Assembly: GCF_000092825.1 (NCBI RefSeq)
Contig: NC_014168.1
Span: 2,099,946-2,163,945 of the forward strand
Direction of reading: 5' to 3'
DNA: 64,000 bases
DNA from: Segniliparus rotundus DSM 44985
GTDB taxonomy: Bacteria; Actinomycetota; Actinomycetes; Mycobacteriales; Mycobacteriaceae
The number at the start of each line of letters is the position of its first letter. The first letter of the stretch is position 1. Under the pieces are notes generated by a model that worked only from the letters and a program-made list of their open reading frames with translations, did not search any database and was not told the DNA's origin. Below are positions 37,505 through 45,543 of this stretch, one piece after another. The position numbers were made by a program, and so were the translations under genes.

Positions 37505-38244
37505 CACACGACCTGCGGCCCGTCGAAGAACTCGTGGCGCAGGATTTCCAGCTCCGCGAGGGGGAACCATTCGAGGATCTGCGCGTAGTCCTCGGGCGCG
37601 TTGTCCTTGACCGGTTTGAGGAACCTGTGGTCGATCCCGTCGAACGATCTGCCGAACCACTGGTAGTCCACCGGGAGCGCGATGCCCTCGGCCTCGATGC
37701 GGCCTTTGACCTCTTTGGTGAGCCAGTCCGCTATCGGGCTGACTTTGCGCGTGTTGCGCTTCACGAGGCCTTGGGCGGTCAGGGCGATGCACCGGGGCGG
37801 GTTGTCCACCGCTTTCACGCCGTCCGCGACCCAGGTGTCTTTCGCCGCCCCGGTGTCCTTGCGGATCACCCGCCACATCTCCAAATCGTCCACCTCTGGG
37901 AAGCGCGCCATCTCGATGATCGCGCACCGTTCCGGGGGCGTGAATGTGAAGGCGTTGAGCATCCGGTACAGGGAGGGGTGCGGGTAGCGGCGGATGCGCT
38001 GCTGGAGCTTGTCCTCCAAGTAGTCCAGGCCGTCTTTCACGAACCCCAGCGGCTCCCCCGGCTCGCGTCCGGGCACGAAGTACAAGTACGCCAGCTCGGT
38101 CTGAACGCCCGCGTCCCGCAGCGCGAGGACGGTGGCGACGGAGTCCTTGCCCCCGGAGAACGCGACCATGACCGTCTTGCCCTCCGCGGCGAGCATCGCG
38201 CGGACCTCGGCGCTGGTGGGCTGCCCTTTGATGACGGTCGGCAC
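37504..38244 (-). CDS. Phage PAPS-reductase/adenine nucleotide hydrolase-like protein
   Basis: A 246-residue PP-loop protein: VMVAFSGGKDSVATVLALRD near residue 28 binds nucleotide, followed by a long helical domain. Such proteins in phages are linked to nucleotide or tRNA/DNA modification; the exact reaction is unknown. GTG 38244 overlaps the stop of the primase-like gene (TAGTG), and its own stop overlaps the next ATG (TGATG). The missing Fe-S-binding Cys cluster argues against classical PAPS reduction. Confidence 0.8.
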   Translation of the reverse strand: MPTVIKGQPTSAEVRAMLAAEGKTVMVAFSGGKDSVATVLALRDAGVQTELAYLYFVPGREPGEPLGFVKDGLDYLEDKLQQRIRRYPHPSLYRMLNAFTFTPPERCAIIEMARFPEVDDLEMWRVIRKDTGAAKDTWVADGVKAVDNPPRCIALTAQGLVKRNTRKVSPIADWLTKEVKGRIEAEGIALPVDYQWFGRSFDGIDHRFLKPVKDNAPEDYAQILEWFPLAELEILRHEFFDGPQVV

Positions 38245-38783
38245 TACGCCGCCCCTCGCGCCAGCTCGTCCAAGGAAACCGCGTGTCCGGTGACGGCGAT
38301 GAAATGCCCGGAGCTGGAGAACTCGACGCCGCCCTGCCGCCACCCCGGCGCCGGGTCCGCGCGCACGAAGACGTGCAGCCCGTCCCCGGAGAGGGAGCGT
38401 TCGACGAACACCGGATCGCCCACGAGCGAGAGGGCCTGGCGAGCCCACGGGGCCAGGCGCCCGCCTTGCAGGCAGTGGTCGATGTCCCAGCAGCCGAGCC
38501 CGTCCCCGAGCATCACCCCCACCCCGTGCCCGAACTTCGAGCGCGACGCCGCCGCGTAGCTCGACCAGGTGCCCGGGTCCGCCGAGGAGGCGGGGCGCCC
38601 GTCGATGGTGTAGGGGCGTTTGCCGACCCTGCGGCACCACCGATCCAGCTTGGCCAGCTCCCACGGGAGCCCGTCGCGCTCCCGCCACGCACGAGTGCGG
38701 CATTTCGGGGAACAAAAACGGCGCGGCCTTCCCCTGGCGCTTTCAGAATCGGGAAGACGCGCCGAGCAACTGGCGCAGAACAC
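38244..38783 (-). CDS. Primase/polymerase-like (prim-pol) phage protein
   Basis: A 179-residue product: an N-terminal zinc-finger-like CASCSARLP...FCSPKC, then KRPYTIDGRPASSADPGTW, MLGDGLGCWDIDHCLQGG (acidic metal site) and SLSGDGLHVFVRADP, the order seen in bifunctional primase-polymerase proteins of actinophages. It is short, so it is a single-domain version. GTG 38783 is chosen because a promoter-like TTGTCG-18-TATAAT ends seven bases before it (leaderless); longer starts up to 38873 are open. Confidence 0.7.
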   Translation of the reverse strand: MFCASCSARLPDSESARGRPRRFCSPKCRTRAWRERDGLPWELAKLDRWCRRVGKRPYTIDGRPASSADPGTWSSYAAASRSKFGHGVGVMLGDGLGCWDIDHCLQGGRLAPWARQALSLVGDPVFVERSLSGDGLHVFVRADPAPGWRQGGVEFSSSGHFIAVTGHAVSLDELARGAA

Positions 38784-38789
38784 CCATTC

Positions 38790-38819
38790 ATTATAGGCGG
38801 GGGCGGCGGAATGCGACAA
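38790..38819 (-). promoter_or_regulatory. Putative prophage promoter TTGTCG-18-TATAAT
   Basis: On the minus strand TTGTCG (38814-38819) and TATAAT (38790-38795) are separated by 18 bp. The next GTG follows after six bases, consistent with leaderless expression of the primase-like gene. Confidence 0.5.
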
Positions 38820-39176
38820 TCCGAAAACCCCCTCGTCCCACGAATTCCCAGCGGCGGATAAACCCGAAAACAACTCTGGCGAACGGCCCTCGCGCCGAAT
38901 TGCGCGGCACGTCTCGGCGCACGGGAAAAAACGAGGAAAAGCCCCGGAGCGGCGAGCGCGGGAACCCCCGTGCGCCCGCTCCCCCAGACCTGTACGAAAT
39001 CCGAGCGCCTAAGACGACCGACGCTGCTTTTATTCCGGGGAGGGGAACCCCCACCCCTTTCAAGGAGCATTCTTTTCGCTTCTTGGGAATTGCTTTCCAT
39101 TTGCGCTTTTAATTTCGTCACGCGGGGGGCACCGCCTTTGAAAACCACCGTCAGAATAGCGCATCGGGGGGACATG
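38820..39176. other. Stretch without supported gene
   Basis: Both strands have open frames here but none has a good start or protein-like composition. The part from 39057 to 39125 is AT-rich for this genome. It could hold a promoter or operator for the flanking minus-strand genes; I see no clear repeat. Confidence 0.4.
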
Positions 39177-39470
39177 TCAAGCACCCCCTTTCGCGATGAG
39201 CCCCGGATGGGAATTGGCTTTGGCTTTCGACGTCCGCTCACGGCCCGCTCTCGCCTCTCTGGCGCTTTTCGCGCCGTGGCACACATCGCAGAGGCATTGC
39301 ATGTTGTCGGGGTCTTGCTCGGGTCCGCCGAACGCGACAGGGACGATGTGATCGACTTGGGCATAGGGGGCGCCGCACCAGGCGCACCGGGCTTGATCGC
39401 GCTTGACGACGAGTTGGCGGACGCGCTCGGGAGTCCTGCTCCTGGGCACTCGGCGCGGCGCTCCCCACAT
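39177..39470 (-). CDS. Phage HNH endonuclease
   Basis: A 97-residue HNH nuclease: CAWCGAPYAQVDHIVPVAFG, then DPDNMQCLCDVCHGAKSARE. The zinc-coordinating CxxC pairs and the catalytic DHI motif are complete. In tailed phages such small HNH proteins assist terminase during packaging. ATG 39470 is chosen because GAGAGGGG lies seven bases upstream; GTG 39488 is possible. Confidence 0.9.
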   Translation of the reverse strand: MWGAPRRVPRSRTPERVRQLVVKRDQARCAWCGAPYAQVDHIVPVAFGGPEQDPDNMQCLCDVCHGAKSAREARAGRERTSKAKANSHPGLIAKGGA

Positions 39471-39604
39471 GGCGAACCCCTCTCTCACGCTGCCCTGAAA
39501 AGCCTGTTCATCAGGGCATATATGCCTCTATGTCAGCACGGGGAGCGCCTGGACAGCGCGCGGGGTCCGGAAAGTGGGGAATTTCCCCACTTTCCGCAGC
39601 GGCC

Positions 39605-39943
39605 CTACGGGGCCTGGGGGCGAGGGGTCTCTTCGCTGAGGAGGCCGTGGAACTCCACGACGGCTTCGCGTTGCAGGACGCCAGGCCTGCCGGGGACGGA
39701 CCGCCACTGGTCCGCTTGTCGTTCCGCCTGCTTGTGCTTCCGCGTGAGGGCGCGTTTGCAGAGGTAGCCGCCGACAGCCACCGTCACGAGGGAGGCGACG
39801 AGGTAGCCGTCCACCACGACGGCTTTGAGCAAGGTGTCGAGCTTGAGCCAGCCGAGGCCGGTGAGGACGCCGATCACGGCCTGGGTTCCCGCGGTGAACA
39901 TGCAAAAGTCGGCGAAGCGCTCACGCTTTCGGGAAAGCCGCAT
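39605..39943 (-). CDS. Two-helix membrane protein of prophage
   Basis: A 112-residue protein with two hydrophobic segments (FTAGTQAVIGVLTGLGW and VDGYLVASLVTVAVGGYL) followed by a charged tail. ATG 39943 is preceded by CAGGAG at good spacing; a longer open frame upstream is low-complexity Arg/Ala. It could be a second holin or a superinfection-exclusion protein, but sequence does not decide. Confidence 0.65.
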   Translation of the reverse strand: MRLSRKRERFADFCMFTAGTQAVIGVLTGLGWLKLDTLLKAVVVDGYLVASLVTVAVGGYLCKRALTRKHKQAERQADQWRSVPGRPGVLQREAVVEFHGLLSEETPRPQAP

Positions 39944-40100
39944 CGTGGTCTCCTGCCTGTTCGGAGGTGTTTCAGGGATGGGTCTACCCACACCGGGGAC
40001 GACGGTAGCAGTTTCCGCGGCAAGGGTGGGGAACCCCCGTTCGCGGGCCTCGCGCGCACACGCGCCTGCGCGCCTATCCGCGCGCGCCCGTGTGCGCGCT

Positions 40101-40241
40101 TTTGCTTCGAAGAAGCAAAGTGGTCGGGTATAGGGCCTGTTTGCTTCGTTTTGCTTGAAGCGGACGTTCAGCAACTTGCTTCGGTTTTGCTTGGATTTGC
40201 TTGAGCCTCACGGCAAGCAAATTGCTTCGGTTTTGCTTGAA
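40101..40241. repeat. TTTGCTTC hairpin and three direct repeats
   Basis: A perfect 8-bp inverted repeat TTTGCTTC-GAA-GAAGCAAA (40101-40119) is followed by three direct repeats of about TTGCTTCGGTTTTGCTTGAA at 40141, 40176 and 40222, plus extra TTTGCTT half-units. Iterated sites in a gene-free 680-bp stretch (39944-40625) between divergently read prophage genes suggest a replication origin with iterons or a cluster of regulator sites. Confidence 0.75.
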
Positions 40242-40625
40242 CGCCGATCCGGTAAGGAAAAGGGTGTTCGCACTGATGAAGACGCTCGCCACCCCGCGCT
40301 GCGGAACGGATTCCGCGTTGTTCCCGTCCGCCCGGTAATGCCCGAATCTCCAAGGGCATTCTTTTCGTCACCGACGTGCCCCCGAGCCTTTAGAAACATG
40401 ACGGGAGCGGAAAAAATTCGTGCGGAAAACACTTCCAGGAGCCCCGGAAAAACTTTTTTCGCGAATTCTCCGATCCGGCTTGACAAACAGAAAAGCAGTG
40501 ACGAAAATCAGTGGCGGGACATCAATTGGGCATCGCCCGAATCCGAACCAATCACCATCGCGCTTCCGCGCGCTCTTCTCCGGCCTTATCGCGCCGCGAA
40601 ACCCTTCTGAGAGAAAGGCACAAAC

Positions 40626-40820
40626 ATGTCCGGCCCATTCGAATGGCTGAACGGCGCCAAGCAGCGCCCCCGCCTTCGCTTCACCGCATGGAGCAAAAAC
40701 CACACCGGAATCTGCCTGCACAGCAACGGCGAGCAACAACTGCACCGGGCGCCGTCCGGCCGCCCCGCACCGAGCAGGCGCCCCGGCTGCTCCGCGCGCT
40801 CGCGACCGCCCCGCGCCTGA
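40626..40820 (+). CDS. Small prophage protein
   Basis: A 64-codon plus-strand frame (MSGPFEWLNGAKQRPRLRFT...) with GAGAAAGG upstream of ATG 40626. The first half looks like a folded small domain (WSKNHTGICLHSNGEQQLH), the second half is Pro/Arg/Ser-rich. It and the next gene are the only plus-strand genes in this part of the prophage. No function known. Confidence 0.5.
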   Translation: MSGPFEWLNGAKQRPRLRFTAWSKNHTGICLHSNGEQQLHRAPSGRPAPSRRPGCSARSRPPRA

Positions 40821-40836
40821 CGAAAGGAAACCAGAA

Positions 40837-40985
40837 ATGACACTGCCCAGCACCCGCCCGGGCGCCGCGACGGACATCGACGCGCCATCAGCCGAAGAGC
40901 TGCGACGGCGCGTCAAACAACTCTCCAAAGAGCACCGAGAAGTCCTCGCCCGCATGCCGAGACGCATCCGAATCTACATGCAGTG
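40837..40985 (+). pseudogene. Small prophage gene cut by IS insertion
   Basis: ATG 40837 (MTLPSTRPGAATDIDAPSAE...) has GAAAGGAA upstream. The helical reading EELRRRVKQLSKEHREVLAR continues to the left end of the IS at 40986, after which only IS sequence is translated. The rest of the gene is not found on the other side of the IS. Confidence 0.6.
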
Positions 40986-41011
40986 TGATCTGTCAACGGT
41001 TTTCCGGACGG

Positions 41012-41881
41012 TTATGCCACGCTCTCGGTGAGGGCGGGCAGGTTCTCGTAGGCGGCGGGGCTGTGGTAGCCGATGCCGCTGTGGCGTCTGAGGGGGTTGT
41101 ACCAGGCTTCGATGTATTCGAATATGGCGTTGGCGAGCTCCGCTCGGGTGGCCCACTCTCTGCGGTCGAGGAGTTCGACCTGCATGGACGAGAAGAACGA
41201 CTCCATCATGGCGTTGTCCAGGGCGCAGGCGACTTTTCCCATCGACCCGAGCAGGCCGGCCTCTCTGAGCCGGTGGCCGAAGATCCACGACACATATTGC
41301 CCGCCCCTGTCCGAATGGACGACCGTGCCGCGGGGCTTGCGCCGCCAGCGGGCCATGTCCAGGGCGTCGACCACCAGCTCGGCGCGCAGGTGGTCGGCTA
41401 TCGACCAGCCCACGACCCGGCGGGAGAACACGTCCAGGACCGCGGCGCAGTAGACCTTGCCCTCGTCCGTGGCGTGCTCGGTGATGTCGGTGACCCACAG
41501 CTTGTCCGGGCGGTCGGCGGTGAACTTGCGGGCGACCAGGTCCGGGTGGACCGCTTGGGCGGGCTTGTTCCCGCGCCGCCTGCGGCGGTGGACCCCGGCG
41601 ATCCCGGCCAGGCGCATCAGGCGCCCGACCCGGCGCAGCCCGACCCGAAGGCCCAGGCCCATGCGCAGCTCCGCATGGACCCGCCGGACCCCGTAGGTCT
41701 GCCGCGAGCCCGACCAGACGGTTCGGATCACGCCGGTCAGCGCCTCGTCCGCCACCTCTCTGACGCTCGGCGGGCGCGACGCCCAGTCGTAATAGCCCGA
41801 GCGGGAGACGCCCAGGACCCGGCAGGCCGCCGCGACGGGGAAACCGTCGTCGGCCAGCTCGTGGACCAGCCGGAAGATCAT
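41012..41881 (-). CDS. IS3-family transposase OrfB
   Basis: A 289-residue DDE transposase. HTH-type IFRLVHELADDGFPV and RQTYGVRRVHAEL precede the catalytic domain: DKLWVTDITEHATDEG (Asp), TVVHSDRGGQYVSWI (Asp), LDNAMMESFFSSMQVELL (Glu) and YNPLRRHSGIGYHSP. ATG 41881 overlaps the orfA stop (AAAATGA), and an OrfAB fusion by -1 slippage on the CCCAAAA stretch is expected from the family. It looks functional. Confidence 0.93.
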   Translation of the reverse strand: MIFRLVHELADDGFPVAAACRVLGVSRSGYYDWASRPPSVREVADEALTGVIRTVWSGSRQTYGVRRVHAELRMGLGLRVGLRRVGRLMRLAGIAGVHRRRRRGNKPAQAVHPDLVARKFTADRPDKLWVTDITEHATDEGKVYCAAVLDVFSRRVVGWSIADHLRAELVVDALDMARWRRKPRGTVVHSDRGGQYVSWIFGHRLREAGLLGSMGKVACALDNAMMESFFSSMQVELLDRREWATRAELANAIFEYIEAWYNPLRRHSGIGYHSPAAYENLPALTESVA

Positions 41882-42195
41882 TTTGGGGTTGGGAGGCTCT
41901 CCCTCGCGAAGATCGCCGAGGCCCGTTTGAGGATCTCGACCTCCATCGCCAACACCCGGTTCTCCCGGCGCAGGCGGACCAGCTCGGCCCGCTCGTCGCC
42001 CGCGATCCCCTCGTGCCCTCCCTCGCGGACCACGCGCTTGCCCTCCACGCCGTCGGCCTGGGCCAGCCACTTGCGCAACGTCTTCGCGTCCACGCCCAGC
42101 TCCTTCGCTGCCCAGGCCACAGGCCGCCCGCCCTCGCGGGCGGCGCGGGCCGCCTCTGTCGCCCTGCGGCGGAACTCCTCCGGATGCGCGGCCAT
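41878..42195 (-). CDS. IS3-family OrfA
   Basis: A 105-residue HTH and leucine-zipper protein: MAAHPEEFRRRATEAAR, KELGVDAKTLRKWL (HTH) and RLRRENRVLAMEVEILKRA (zipper). It binds the terminal repeats and multimerises with OrfAB. ATG 42195 has AAGGGAG five bases upstream. Confidence 0.92.
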   Translation of the reverse strand: MAAHPEEFRRRATEAARAAREGGRPVAWAAKELGVDAKTLRKWLAQADGVEGKRVVREGGHEGIAGDERAELVRLRRENRVLAMEVEILKRASAIFARESLPTPK

Positions 42196-42259
42196 CCGCA
42201 CTCCCTTCCCGAGGCCCGAGGCCCCGACTCAAAGTGTCCGGAAAACCGTTGACAGATCA

Positions 42260-42524
42260 CCTCGGGGTCGGCGCGCGCTGGCCGGTGCCGGTGCAGGGCG
42301 TCGCGCCAGCCGCCGTCCTCGGGCAGCCACAGTCCGCTGTCCACGAGTCTTCTGGCCTGCGCGGGGGTGCCGATCATGGGCAGCGCCGAGCGGGGGAAGA
42401 ACCCCGACGCGCCTTGTCTCTGCGACCAGGAGCCCGCACGCGTCCACAGGCCGACCGCGGCGTTGCCGGCGTCGATGGCCTGCGGGCAGTCGTAGAACTC
42501 GTCCCCGACCAGGAACCACGTCAT
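42260..42524 (-). pseudogene. Phage replication-initiator-type protein, truncated by IS
   Basis: MTWFLVGDEFYDCPQAIDAG, NAAVGLWTRAGSWSQRQG and PAQARRLVDSGLWLPEDGGW match the N-terminal domain common to actinophage replication proteins. After about 88 residues the IS begins and the rest is gone. ATG 42524 overlaps the stop of the preceding gene (ATGA). Loss of this gene would prevent autonomous replication of the prophage. Confidence 0.75.
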
Positions 42525-43828
42525 CCGCCCTCCCTGCCGCGCCGCTCTGCGGTCGCGCGGAACAGCGTGGCGTGGTCGGGGTCCACGCACAGCGGCTCGC
42601 CGCACGCGGCGGACAACCGCCCGCGCCCGATGGGACCGTAGACGCGCTCGAACGCCCACTTGCGCGCCGAGACGCTGGTGCGCTCGGCGCGGATCAGCAG
42701 GGTCGGGACGCTCTCCCCGGTCCAGATCCAATACCCGCCCGAGAGTTTCACATGCGCGGCGAAGTGCTCTTCGATGGTCTGCGCACGGGGGCGGCTGCGC
42801 TCGGAGGCGTCGTTGCGCTCGCGGTTGTAGTGCTTCTCGCAGAGGCTCTTGGCGTAGGCCGGGAGCCCGCACACGGCGACCAAGCAGTGCCGGGGCTTTA
42901 CGGGGCGCCAGCGGCGGAGCGGCCTGAGCCCGAGCACCCCGTGCCTGGCGGGCTTCTCGCAGCCGTCGAACGAGAAGGGCGCCTGCTGCGGGGGTTCGGG
43001 CCGGTGGTCGAAGCAGACATGCGCGGCGATGCGGCGGGAGCCGCTCGGGGGGCCGGGGTTCCACGAGCTTGCGCGCAGGCTGGGGCCGACGTGCTCAGCT
43101 TTGACCGCCAAATCGATGCGCCGCTCCCCCGTCTGGTTCCCCCAGCTTCGGGACTGGATCTTGCCGATGAGCATGACCCCGTCGCCTTTGCCTAGGGACT
43201 GGGCGCCGTGTGGCGCGAGCTCGCGCCACACGGCGCAGCGGAAGTAGCTGTTGGGTCCGTCCGCCAATTGGCGGGCTTGGGTGTCACACCGCCTGACGCC
43301 TGTGGCGACGGCGTCATTGGTGGTTTTCAGGTCGTCTCCGAACGCAGCCCGGAACTTCTTAACCGCCTCTCTCGGATCTGTGCCGAGTTCTTCAAGCACC
43401 TGGCGCAGCTCTTCTTTCGCGTCCGCAGACTCTTCGCCCCGTAGTTGCTGGGCGAATTCCTCTGTCGCCCGCCCCGCCCGGTCCCCACAGCGCGCGGCGA
43501 CTTCCTGCGCGGAGGCGACGGGGCGTTTGGTGGGGGCGCCCATGACGGCTCGGCCCCACGCGGAGGTCTCGGCGTTCATCGCCTCCGAGTCGCGCATGAA
43601 AGTGGTCTTGCCCGGATAGGGCTCCCACGGGATCCAGACACCGGGGCGCGGGTCGTCGGGGTTGCGGTCGGCGAGCGCGACATACAGCAGGAACGTGGAC
43701 GGCACCACTTCGACCACCCGCACCGACTCGCGCAGATCTGCGGGCTGCAGCGAGCCGTCCGGGTAGGCGTGGAAGAACATCGCCAGGCGCTCAGCGACAT
43801 CGATGTAGTCCGAAGCGAACTTGCTCAC
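42521..43828 (-). CDS. Fused recombination/SSB-like/HNH-like phage protein
   Basis: One open frame of 435 codons from GTG 43828 joins parts normally found as separate phage genes. Residues 1-110 match an actinophage protein found beside SSB genes (WIPWEPYPGKTTFMRDSEAM, NAETSAWGRAVMG). About 200-260 is the C-terminal half of a single-stranded DNA-binding protein (FRCAVWRELAPHGAQSLGKG, VMLIGKIQSRSWG). From 300 on come zinc-finger and HNH-like motifs (DGCEKPARHG, SLCEKHYNRERN, GGYWIWTG, CVDPDH). The SSB N-terminal half is missing, so the fusion probably arose by in-frame deletion. Confidence 0.65.
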   Translation of the reverse strand: MSKFASDYIDVAERLAMFFHAYPDGSLQPADLRESVRVVEVVPSTFLLYVALADRNPDDPRPGVWIPWEPYPGKTTFMRDSEAMNAETSAWGRAVMGAPTKRPVASAQEVAARCGDRAGRATEEFAQQLRGEESADAKEELRQVLEELGTDPREAVKKFRAAFGDDLKTTNDAVATGVRRCDTQARQLADGPNSYFRCAVWRELAPHGAQSLGKGDGVMLIGKIQSRSWGNQTGERRIDLAVKAEHVGPSLRASSWNPGPPSGSRRIAAHVCFDHRPEPPQQAPFSFDGCEKPARHGVLGLRPLRRWRPVKPRHCLVAVCGLPAYAKSLCEKHYNRERNDASERSRPRAQTIEEHFAAHVKLSGGYWIWTGESVPTLLIRAERTSVSARKWAFERVYGPIGRGRLSAACGEPLCVDPDHATLFRATAERRGREGG

Positions 43829-44055
43829 AGGCACTCGGGCCTCCCGTCCTCGCCGCGCGCCGCCGCTTCAGGGCCCCTTGCCGCAGCGCGGGCGCACATG
43901 ATCGCGTTCTTCAGCCACAGCCTGGCGTGCTTGAGCTGGACCTCGTCTATGTCGCCGAACCGTAGATCGCCGTTGAACTCGTCGAAGAACGCCTCGTGCT
44001 TGGCGTAGACCAGGGCGAGGTCGTCCGCGAGCTCCGCCATCCTGGTGTGGTTCAC
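43825..44055 (-). CDS. Small prophage early protein
   Basis: A 76-residue helical, acidic protein (MAELADDLALVYAKHEAFFD, IDEVQLKHARLWLKNAIMCA). GTG 44055 overlaps the stop of the gene before it; the following gene's GTG overlaps its stop. Position in the replication operon is the only clue to function. Confidence 0.6.
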   Translation of the reverse strand: MNHTRMAELADDLALVYAKHEAFFDEFNGDLRFGDIDEVQLKHARLWLKNAIMCARAAARGPEAAARGEDGRPECL

Positions 44056-44246
44056 CTCGGCCCCCCGCGCTTGCCGCCCACCGGGTGCAGCAGACGGGAC
44101 TCCAACTGGGCGAGGCGCACGCGCAGCGCGCGGGCCAACGCTCTGTGCAGGTGCGGGAACCTGGCGGCGAAGTCGTGGTCGCGCTGAACTCTGTCGAGCA
44201 ACCCGCCGTAGTGGGCGGCCAAGTCGAGCAGGGACGGCTCTCTCAT
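44052..44246 (-). CDS. Small prophage early protein
   Basis: A 64-residue product (MREPSLLDLAAHYGGLLDRV...) rich in His, Arg and Leu, likely all-helical. ATG 44246 overlaps the stop of the upstream gene (TGATGA). Longer open frames across the region are shadows. Function unknown. Confidence 0.6.
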   Translation of the reverse strand: MREPSLLDLAAHYGGLLDRVQRDHDFAARFPHLHRALARALRVRLAQLESRLLHPVGGKRGGPR

Positions 44247-44641
44247 CAGGCCCCCAGTCCCCGGACGCGCGACGCGGGTAAGTTCTCCTCGGCCCATCCG
44301 CCTTTCGAGGCTTGGATCCTCGTGAAAGAGCGGCCCTCGACCCAACAGCTCCAGGCGACGAGGAAACATCCGAGGATTTCCCAGTTGGTGGTTTTCACGG
44401 AGTCGGCGCGGATCCTTCGCGGCCTGTGGTCCAGCGCCAGGATCAGGTCGGCGACGAAGCCCCACCGTCCCGCATCCATGTCCGAGCGGTAGCGCCCGAA
44501 GACCTGGCCGCAGATGAGGCGGTTGTGCGTGTTCGACTTCAGCCACCGCTCGGCCGTCGCGCACGACACCGCTGTGACACTGTGCGCGACAATAGGTGAG
44601 GGTGTGTTCAGGTCCTCGCCGCGATCTTCGGGTAAAATCAT
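44246..44641 (-). CDS. Prophage early protein, 131 aa
   Basis: A 131-residue product from ATG 44641 with GGAG nine bases upstream. It looks globular: ATAERWLKSNTHNRLICGQVFG and FVADLILALDHRPRRIRADS, with several Trp and Cys. No recognised motif; gene order places it between the ParB-like and SSB-like genes. Confidence 0.65.
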   Translation of the reverse strand: MILPEDRGEDLNTPSPIVAHSVTAVSCATAERWLKSNTHNRLICGQVFGRYRSDMDAGRWGFVADLILALDHRPRRIRADSVKTTNWEILGCFLVAWSCWVEGRSFTRIQASKGGWAEENLPASRVRGLGA

Positions 44642-44655
44642 GGGGGTTGCTCCGT

Positions 44656-44862
44656 TTATTGTTGTTGGGCTGGCTCGGAGTCGAGGGCGCGGATGACGCC
44701 TCTCACGAGATCTATGGCCCGTTCGAGAACGGGCCGCAGCGCATGCGCGACCTCGTCGCGCTCACCAGGGGTGCGCGCGGACGCGATCAGGCCCTTCATC
44801 GCGCCGAGCACTTCGAAGGCGGATCTGTTCGCATCCGTGAGGAGTTGTTCGAGCGGGGCCAC
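44656..44862 (-). CDS. Small helical prophage protein
   Basis: A 68-residue helical protein (VAPLEQLLTDANRSAFEVLG...) starting at GTG 44862 with AAGGAGAGGC upstream. It overlaps the 3' end of the frameshifted ParB-like gene in another frame. Unknown function. Confidence 0.6.
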   Translation of the reverse strand: MAPLEQLLTDANRSAFEVLGAMKGLIASARTPGERDEVAHALRPVLERAIDLVRGVIRALDSEPAQQQ

Positions 44863-45543
44863 GCCTCTCCTTTCTCTGTCCATCTGTGATAGGGCGGCTC
44901 TTGGGCGGAGAGCTCTTCGAGCGAGCGACCCGGCAGCCCGGCGCGGTGCAGCAGGATTCCCAGGTCGCGTTTGGCAATCTGCTCGCATTGCGCGGCAAAG
45001 CGCTCGTCTCGTGCGAGCGCGGACAGGACGCACTCGGACTCCGTGCTGCACCTGCTGAACGCGGCCGTGAGCGGGGGCTAAGGGCGCAGGCTGGCTCCCA
45101 GCCGGGGCCCTCGGGTTCACGCGCTCGGAAAAGTTGGAAATTTCCCCACTTTCCTCAAGGCCACGCTGCACGGATGCGGCGGTCTCGTGGTCCGCGCCAG
45201 GCCTTTTCGCGTGCTCGCGGTTCGAAAGCTCCGGGTCTGCTTTCAGCGACACCGCCAAAAGCGTCCTGCGCTGCTCGCGGGTGAGATGGCGGCGGTGCAC
45301 GTTGAGCCCCAACGCGAGCGAGCGATTCTGCTCGCCGCTGAGGACTTCGACGGTTTTGCTCGGGCAGCGCAGGCCATGGATCGCCGCGTCGGTCTTCTGC
45401 CGGTGGCGCCCGTCCACAACCACGCCCCGCTCGTCGCGGAGGACGAGCACTTGCAAACCGTACGCGAGAATTGAGGCCTCCAAGTCCCGGTACTCCTCCG
45501 GCGACTGCGGCGGAAGCGACTGGAACAGGTCCGGGCCGCTCAC
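44796..45543 (-). pseudogene. ParB-like nuclease/partition protein, frameshifted
   Basis: GTG 45543 opens a ParB/Srx fold: QSPEEYRDLEASILAYGLQV, VVVDGRHRQKTDAAIHGL and LNVHRRHLTREQRRTLLAVS, with an HTH (NREHAKRPGADHETAASVQR). Near 45090-45140 the protein-like reading moves to the next frame (LSALARDERFAAQCEQIAKR, LGILLHRAGLPGRSLEEL) and stops at 44796. As written the first frame runs on into the next gene. Either a decayed gene or a recoding event; decay is more likely. Confidence 0.65.

Larger units (their letters stand above)
40986..42259 (-). mobile_element. Intact IS3-family element, 1274 bp
   Basis: Perfect 24-bp terminal inverted repeats starting TGATCTGTCAACGGTTTTCC lie at 40986-41009 and 42236-42259. 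Inside are overlapping orfA and orfB, both unbroken. No target-site duplication flanks it, and the two flanks belong to different, oppositely oriented genes, which points to a deletion adjacent to the element after insertion. Confidence 0.93.
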
